NCBI GenBank assembly: GCA_030427215.1
Contig: JAUHXB010000016.1
Span: 1-12,130 of the forward strand
Length of the DNA stretch: 12,130 nt
Source: Alphaproteobacteria bacterium
GTDB taxonomy: Bacteria; Pseudomonadota; Alphaproteobacteria; Micavibrionales; UBA1664
Direction: 5' to 3'
The position numbers and the translations under genes are program-made. The notes beneath the pieces are model-generated. The model did not search any database. It saw only the letters and a list, made by a program, of their open reading frames with translations, and was not told the origin of the DNA. Below are positions 7,503 through 12,130 of the stretch, piece by piece (positions within the stretch are counted from its first letter, which is position 1; the number at the start of each line of letters is the position of its first letter).

Positions 7503-8270
7503 ATGAATGTCAAAAAACTCCCCGTCGAAGTCACTTTATTGGATTGCCTCAAAACATTTGCGGTGATCATTATGATTATCGATCATGTCGGTTTTTACTT
7601 TTTTGGTGATTATGATTGGTTTCGTGCCATAGGTCGTGTCGGTATGCCGATCTGGTTTTTCATGGCGGGATATGCGTTGAGCCGAGATTTGCCAAACAAA
7701 TTATTGATTGGGGCACTCATATTATCCGTTTGCGATTTTGTTTTATTTCAAAGGACATTTCCATTCAACGCACTTGCCACTATCATCCTCATCCGAATGT
7801 TAATCGACCCCATGATGAATTTCATCACGCGAAGCCGATATATTTTTGTGATTGGATGTGTGTTGTTGGTTTTATTTTATGTCGCAACAAATATGGTGTT
7901 TGAATATGGGACATTGGCGTTCATGTTTGCCGTCATGGGGTATTTGGTTCGTCATCGGGATAAAGTCATCGAACTCACTTTCATGGGGAAATATGATTAT
8001 TATTTTGTCTATGCCATTACGTTCCTTGGCTTTTGTCTGCTCCAAAACGCGCAATTTGGATTTAATGATATTCAATTCATCGTGATGATGGTCGTGACCG
8101 CCATTGTTATGGGGATTTTAATCAGTCTAAAACCCATGACATTTCCCCAAATCAAAGGCCAACCTCAAAAACAATTTTTACAATTTTGCGGACGAAAAAC
8201 ATTGGAAATTTATGTTGCTCATCTGGTCGTCTTTAAAGTGATATTATTTATCGGTTTGGGGTTGAATTAG
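7503..8270 (+). CDS. TraX-family multi-pass membrane protein (putative acyltransferase)
   Basis: This 255-aa protein resembles the TraX family, whose F-plasmid member acetylates the N terminus of pilin and which is related to the membrane acyltransferase-3 type. Family-like features are the N-terminal LDCLKTFAVIIMIIDHVGFYFF segment (13-34, with the conserved D27-H28), WFRAIGRVGMPIWFFMAGYALS (39-60) and the C-terminal GRKTLEIYVAHLVVF (230-244). Hydrophobicity suggests about eight or nine membrane spans (near 11-34, 47-60, 66-84, 90-105, 112-130, 134-150, 165-182, 188-208 and 235-252). No conjugation gene or pilin lies nearby, so acylation of pilin is unlikely to be its job here; the substrate is unknown. 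It is transcribed away from the cysteine desulfurase operon and 58 nt ahead of atpH, so read-through into the atp operon is possible. The ATG at 7503 gives the expected family N terminus. Confidence 0.82.
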   Translation: MNVKKLPVEVTLLDCLKTFAVIIMIIDHVGFYFFGDYDWFRAIGRVGMPIWFFMAGYALSRDLPNKLLIGALILSVCDFVLFQRTFPFNALATIILIRMLIDPMMNFITRSRYIFVIGCVLLVLFYVATNMVFEYGTLAFMFAVMGYLVRHRDKVIELTFMGKYDYYFVYAITFLGFCLLQNAQFGFNDIQFIVMMVVTAIVMGILISLKPMTFPQIKGQPQKQFLQFCGRKTLEIYVAHLVVFKVILFIGLGLN

Positions 8271-8328
8271 GCTCGTTCGCGTGCTAAATCCATAATCATA
8301 TTTAATATTTTATAAGGGTTATACGCCT
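8271..8328 (+). promoter_or_regulatory. Leader region of the atp operon
   Basis: These 58 AT-rich nt separate the TraX-family gene from atpH. A -10-like CATAAT is at 8291-8296 but has no good -35 at the right distance, so the promoter call is weak. AAGGG (8314-8318) lies 10 nt before the GTG start of atpH and is a credible ribosome site. No terminator hairpin for the upstream gene is seen, so the operon may partly depend on read-through. Confidence 0.3.
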
Positions 8329-8889
8329 GTGGCACACAAGCAAGGTCAAATTAAAATTGCAAAATCATATGTGAGCGCCCTGTTCAGTGCGGTCACGACC
8401 AAAAAAGACTCTGATGCAATTGTGAAGGATATGAATGATATTGACGCCATGATTGCGGGGTCAACCGACCTTCAAAACTTTATTCAATCACCATTACTAT
8501 CCGTTGCCGATCATAAGGCTGGTTTGGAAAAATTGGCGAAAAAGGCCAAATTATCAGACGCAGTCACGAACATGATGATGGTGATGGCAGATAATCGTCG
8601 TTTATCATTGTTGCCTGTTGTTGCATCAGAGGTTCGTAATTTCATTAATCAACAATCAGGCACAATTTCGGTGACAATCACAACCGCGCATAAATTAACC
8701 GCTGCGGATTTGAAAAAAATTGCCAATGATTTAAAGGGCGCGTTGGGGCAAGATGTCACGACACAGGCCTTTATCGATGAAACATTGATCGGCGGCGTTG
8801 TAATACAGGCAGGGTCAACATTGATCGACGGATCAGTGAAAGCGAAATTAAACCAGTTAGAGCGTGAATTAACACGCAAGACGGCCTAG
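8329..8889 (+). CDS. atpH: F1F0 ATP synthase subunit delta
   Basis: The delta (OSCP-like) subunit forms part of the peripheral stalk and clamps the top of the F1 head to the F0 b subunits. The 186-aa protein is the normal size. The N-terminal helical domain starts at IAKSYVSALFSAV (about 10-22), followed by LQNFIQSPLLS (48-58). The C-terminal half ends with the family signature DETLIGGVVIQAGSTLIDGSVKAKL in two adjoining parts (about 150-160 and 161-174). The start is a GTG at 8329, supported by AAGGG 10 nt upstream and by the position of the first helix; no ATG lies nearby in frame. As in other alphaproteobacteria, it opens an F1 operon that runs atpH-atpA-atpG-atpD, with F0 genes presumably elsewhere. 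A gap of 26 nt containing a strong ribosome site leads to atpA. Confidence 0.96.
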   Translation: MAHKQGQIKIAKSYVSALFSAVTTKKDSDAIVKDMNDIDAMIAGSTDLQNFIQSPLLSVADHKAGLEKLAKKAKLSDAVTNMMMVMADNRRLSLLPVVASEVRNFINQQSGTISVTITTAHKLTAADLKKIANDLKGALGQDVTTQAFIDETLIGGVVIQAGSTLIDGSVKAKLNQLERELTRKTA

Positions 8890-8900
8890 AGTTTTTATAA

Positions 8901-8906
8901 AGAGGA
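8901..8906 (+). promoter_or_regulatory. Strong Shine-Dalgarno site of atpA
   Basis: AGAGGA lies 9 nt before the ATG at 8916, in a purine-only leader. The same AGAGGA-plus-A-run design is found before atpD and not before atpG, so the two catalytic-head subunits made in three copies have the better ribosome sites. Confidence 0.7.
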
Positions 8907-8915
8907 AAAAGAAAA

Positions 8916-10472
8916 ATGGAATTAAAAGCATCTGAAATTAAATCGGTCCTAAGCGATCAAATTAAAAATTTGAAAGCTGGCGCTGATATCGCTGAAATTG
9001 GTCGTGTATTGTCCGTTGGGGATGGTGTTGCGCAAATTCATGGGCTTGATAATGTTCAGGCGGGTGAGATGATTGAATTTGACGGTGGCATCATGGGTAT
9101 GGCGCTTAATTTGGAAGAAGACGCCGTTGGTGCCGTGATTTTCGGGGATGACCGTGATGTTTCTGAGGGGGCAATTGTTCGCCGTACTGGTAAAATTGTT
9201 GAGGTTCCAACGGGTCCAGAATTATTGGGTCGTGTTGTTGATGGCCTTGGGCGTCCAATCGATGGAAAAGGCCCAATCAAATCAAAAACGACAGGTCGTT
9301 TGGAACAAAAGGCACCGGGCATTATGCCTCGTAAATCGGTTCATGAACCTGTTGCAACAGGGATCAAGGCGATTGACTCGCTGGTTCCAATTGGGCGTGG
9401 CCAACGTGAGCTAATCATTGGTGACCGTCAAACAGGTAAATCCGCGGTTGTGATGGATACAATTTTGAACCAAAAATCAATTAATGATAAGGCGACAAAC
9501 GATTCAGAGAAAATGTTCTGTGTTTATGTGGCTATCGGTCAAAAACGATCTACGGTTGCACAATTTGTGCGTAAATTGGAAGAGGAGGGCGCAATGGAAT
9601 ATTCTATCGTTGTTGCTGCGACCGCTTCTGACCCTGCACCTATGCAATTTTTGGCACCATATACAGGGTGTGCCATGGGTGAATATTTCCGTGATAATGG
9701 CCAACATGCGATTATTATTTATGATGATTTATCGAAACAAGCCGTTGCCTATCGTCAAATGTCATTATTGCTTCGTCGTCCTCCTGGGCGTGAGGCTTAC
9801 CCTGGTGATGTTTTCTATATTCACTCTCGTTTATTGGAACGTGCATGTAAATTGAACGAAGATCACGGATCTGGGTCATTGACGGCCTTGCCGATTATTG
9901 AAACACAAGCGGGTGACGTATCGGCCTATATTCCAACGAACGTGATTTCGATTACGGATGGTCAAATTTTCCTTGAAACAAACTTGTTCTTTAAAGGGAT
10001 TCGTCCTGCGATTAACGTTGGTTTGTCCGTGTCTCGTGTGGGATCCGCGGCTCAAATTAAGGCAATGAAACAGGTTGCGGGTTCGATTAAGCTTGAACTG
10101 GCGCAATATCGTGAAATGGAAGCGTTCGCGCAATTTGCATCTGATTTGGATGCCTCGACCCAGAAATTGTTGGCGCGTGGTGCACGATTGACTGAATTGT
10201 TGAAACAACCTCAATACTCACCATTGACGACTGCCGAGGAAGTTGCGGTTATTTTCTCTGGTGTGAAGGGGTATTTGGATGATGTGGATGTGAAGGATGT
10301 CACTGAATTTGAGGCAGGATTGTTAAAATCACTCCGTGCATCAGGAAAATCTATCTTAAAAGATATTGAGAAAAAACAAAAACTGGATGATGATTTAGAA
10401 GCCAAATTGCATGATTTCGTGAAGAAATATGCAGGTGGATTCACTGGATCAACAGCCAAGAAAGCGGCTTAA
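8916..10472 (+). CDS. atpA: F1F0 ATP synthase subunit alpha
   Basis: Alpha forms the non-catalytic nucleotide sites of the F1 alpha3-beta3 head. The 518-aa protein carries the beta-barrel N-terminal domain (about 24-95), Walker A GDRQTGKS (169-176), the [16 protein letters not shown] stretch (203-218), Walker B IIIYDD (266-271) and the alpha/beta signature [11 protein letters not shown] (364-374), whose Arg is the catalytic arginine finger reaching the beta site. The C-terminal helical domain ends at [16 protein letters not shown]. Length is within the normal range for the family. Arginine codons are almost all CGT, as expected of a highly expressed gene. The ATG at 8916 has AGAGGA 9 nt upstream. 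The stop is followed after a single nucleotide by the ATG of an unrecognised small frame. Confidence 0.98.
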   Translation: MELKASEIKSVLSDQIKNLKAGADIAEIGRVLSVGDGVAQIHGLDNVQAGEMIEFDGGIMGMALNLEEDAVGAVIFGDDRDVSEGAIVRRTGKIVEVPTGPELLGRVVDGLGRPIDGKGPIKSKTTGRLEQKAPGIMPRKSVHEPVATGIKAIDSLVPIGRGQRELIIGDRQTGKSAVVMDTILNQKSINDKATNDSEKMFCVYVAIGQKRSTVAQFVRKLEEEGAMEYSIVVAATASDPAPMQFLAPYTGCAMGEYFRDNGQHAIIIYDDLSKQAVAYRQMSLLLRRPPGREAYPGDVFYIHSRLLERACKLNEDHGSGSLTALPIIETQAGDVSAYIPTNVISITDGQIFLETNLFFKGIRPAINVGLSVSRVGSAAQIKAMKQVAGSIKLELAQYREMEAFAQFASDLDASTQKLLARGARLTELLKQPQYSPLTTAEEVAVIFSGVKGYLDDVDVKDVTEFEAGLLKSLRASGKSILKDIEKKQKLDDDLEAKLHDFVKKYAGGFTGSTAKKAA

Positions 10473-10473
10473 T

Positions 10474-10611
10474 ATGTTATCTAGGGTATTTGGAATTCAG
10501 GCAACTGCAATATATCAACGCCGTGAAGATGTTCCAATGTGGCGCAAGATTACTGGTTTTGAGCCATGCACGGGAACTGTTACGACAACATTGAGACTTA
10601 TTGGAAAATAA
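10474..10611 (+). CDS. Candidate small protein (45 aa) between atpA and atpG, not recognised
   Basis: An ATG-started frame of 45 codons fills the entire atpA-atpG gap: it begins 1 nt after the atpA TAA and its own TAA touches the ATG of atpG. The product starts MLSRVFGIQATAIYQRRED and ends TTTLRLIGK. It is basic, has one Cys and two Trp/Tyr-type aromatics, and shows no signal peptide or membrane span. I do not recognise the family. Neither this ATG nor that of atpG has a good ribosome site, so ribosomes would have to pass from atpA through this frame to reach atpG by coupling. Against a functional protein are its AGG, AGA and ATA codons, which atpA largely avoids, and the roughly one-in-ten chance that 45 codons stay open. 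It could instead be a translated spacer that lowers gamma output relative to alpha. Confidence 0.4.
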   Translation: MLSRVFGIQATAIYQRREDVPMWRKITGFEPCTGTVTTTLRLIGK

Positions 10612-11520
10612 ATGCCAAGTTTAAAAGATCAAAAAGACCGTATATCATCCGTTAAATCGACGAAAAAAATAACGTCGGCGATGAAAATGGTTGCAGCAAG
10701 CAAATTAAAACGCGCTCAGGATAAGGCCGAGGCCGCTCAACCCTATGCCGAGGCGATGTCAAAGGTTATGGCACGCGTATCGGCGGGGGTTCAAATTGGT
10801 GCGGGGTCATCCCCATTATTGGCGGGAACGGGGTCGGATCAAACGCATTTATTGGTTGTGATGACATCGGACCGTGGTCTATGCGGTGGGTTTAACGGAA
10901 ACCTGCTCCGTCATACAAAAATCATGATTGATGAGCTGACCGCGCTTGGAAAAACACTCAAAATTGTGACCGTTGGGCGTAAGGGGCGTGACTTCCTGAA
11001 ACGTGACCATAGTGACCTGATTATCAAATCTTTCACTGGCCTTGGAAAAACAAAGGCAGGCGTTGAATTTATTGAAGCCGCGGAAATTGCCGATTATGTT
11101 TTATCCCTGTTTGACGATGGCGCATTTGATGTGTGTTCATTGCTGTCCAATGAATTCCGATCTGTTTTGGCACAGGTTCCTACGGCATCACAATTAATTC
11201 CATTTACATTTGCCGAGGAAACAATCGATAATATCGAGGCGAATGAAGATAACGCGGACACCGAAACGCCGTATAATTTTGAACCAGACGAAGATGAGAT
11301 TTTGGAAGAATTGCTTCCCAAAAACATCAAGGTTCAAATCTTCCGTAGGTTGTTGGACAGCGCAGCCGGTGAACAAGCCGCGCGTATGACCGCAATGGAT
11401 AATGCAACACGTAATGCAGGTGATAAAATTAAAGACCTGACCTTGCAATATAACCGCGCGCGTCAGGCCTATATCACAAAAGAATTAATCGAAATTATAT
11501 CAGGGGCCGAAGCGGTCTAA
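10612..11520 (+). CDS. atpG: F1F0 ATP synthase subunit gamma
   Basis: Gamma is the central rotor shaft that couples proton flow through F0 to catalysis in F1. The 302-aa protein begins with the canonical N-terminal helix MPSLKDQKDRISSVKSTKK (1-19) and TSAMKMVAASKLKRAQ (21-36). The Rossmann-like domain contains VMTSDRGLCGGFNGNLLR (83-100), and the C-terminal helix carries the family signature MDNATRNAGD (262-271), YNRARQAYITKELIEI (280-295). A strongly acidic segment at about 201-235 lies before LLPKNIKVQIFR, in the region where alphaproteobacterial gammas are often longer than that of E. coli. The ATG abuts the TAA of the small upstream frame and has only a weak GGA about 8 nt upstream. It is 25 nt from atpD. 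Confidence 0.97.
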   Translation: MPSLKDQKDRISSVKSTKKITSAMKMVAASKLKRAQDKAEAAQPYAEAMSKVMARVSAGVQIGAGSSPLLAGTGSDQTHLLVVMTSDRGLCGGFNGNLLRHTKIMIDELTALGKTLKIVTVGRKGRDFLKRDHSDLIIKSFTGLGKTKAGVEFIEAAEIADYVLSLFDDGAFDVCSLLSNEFRSVLAQVPTASQLIPFTFAEETIDNIEANEDNADTETPYNFEPDEDEILEELLPKNIKVQIFRRLLDSAAGEQAARMTAMDNATRNAGDKIKDLTLQYNRARQAYITKELIEIISGAEAV

Positions 11521-11530
11521 ATGAATTTAA

Positions 11531-12130
<600 letters not shown>

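Noticed and set aside
9484..9855. A 123-codon + strand frame inside atpA
   Set aside because: It is an alternative frame across a fully conserved part of atpA with no ribosome site or recognisable domain.
10535..10592. CAATGT and ACATTG inverted repeat in the atpA-atpG gap as an RNA hairpin
   Set aside because: Only six pairs with a loop of more than 40 nt; not distinguishable from chance.

Overview
The window looks like core chromosome of an alphaproteobacterium with fairly low GC (low-to-mid 40s percent by eye). The evidence is the order ddl-ftsQ-ftsA-ftsZ, an FtsZ ending in the alphaproteobacterial-type tail [11 protein letters not shown], and an F1 gene order atpH-atpA-atpG-atpD, with no F0 genes in the visible part. 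No plasmid, phage, CRISPR, tRNA or rRNA gene is visible. The exact order or family cannot be fixed from this sequence alone.

Region 1 (1-4481, + strand) is the distal end of the division and cell wall (dcw) cluster: the C-terminal half of D-Ala-D-Ala ligase, then ftsQ, ftsA and ftsZ. The first three are packed with 2-3 nt gaps. A 152-nt spacer precedes ftsZ and carries a plausible separate promoter and two GANTC sites. Together these genes make peptidoglycan precursor dipeptide, the divisome linker FtsQ, the membrane tether FtsA and the Z-ring tubulin homologue.

Region 2 (4469-7439, - strand) is a compact three-gene operon: a class V cysteine desulfurase, then rarA/mgsA (replication-associated AAA+ ATPase), then a NUDIX hydrolase. 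Its last gene overlaps the end of ftsZ tail to tail by 13 nt. A 36-nt dispersed-type palindromic repeat begins 6 nt after the rarA stop and is read in frame as the N-terminal part of the NUDIX protein.

Region 3 (7440-8270) holds a 63-nt divergent promoter region and a TraX-family membrane protein on the + strand. Two back-to-back promoter matches overlap at their -35 boxes. Each would place its transcription start exactly on the ATG of its gene, so both mRNAs may be leaderless.

Region 4 (8329-12130, + strand) is the F1 ATP synthase operon: delta, alpha, gamma and the start of beta. An unrecognised 45-codon open frame fills the whole alpha-gamma gap, starting 1 nt after the atpA stop and ending flush against the atpG ATG.

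Most of the window is ordinary housekeeping sequence, and I do not see a new multi-gene system. The items most worth checking are the small frame in the atp operon, the repeat built into the NUDIX gene, and the symmetric leaderless divergent promoters.
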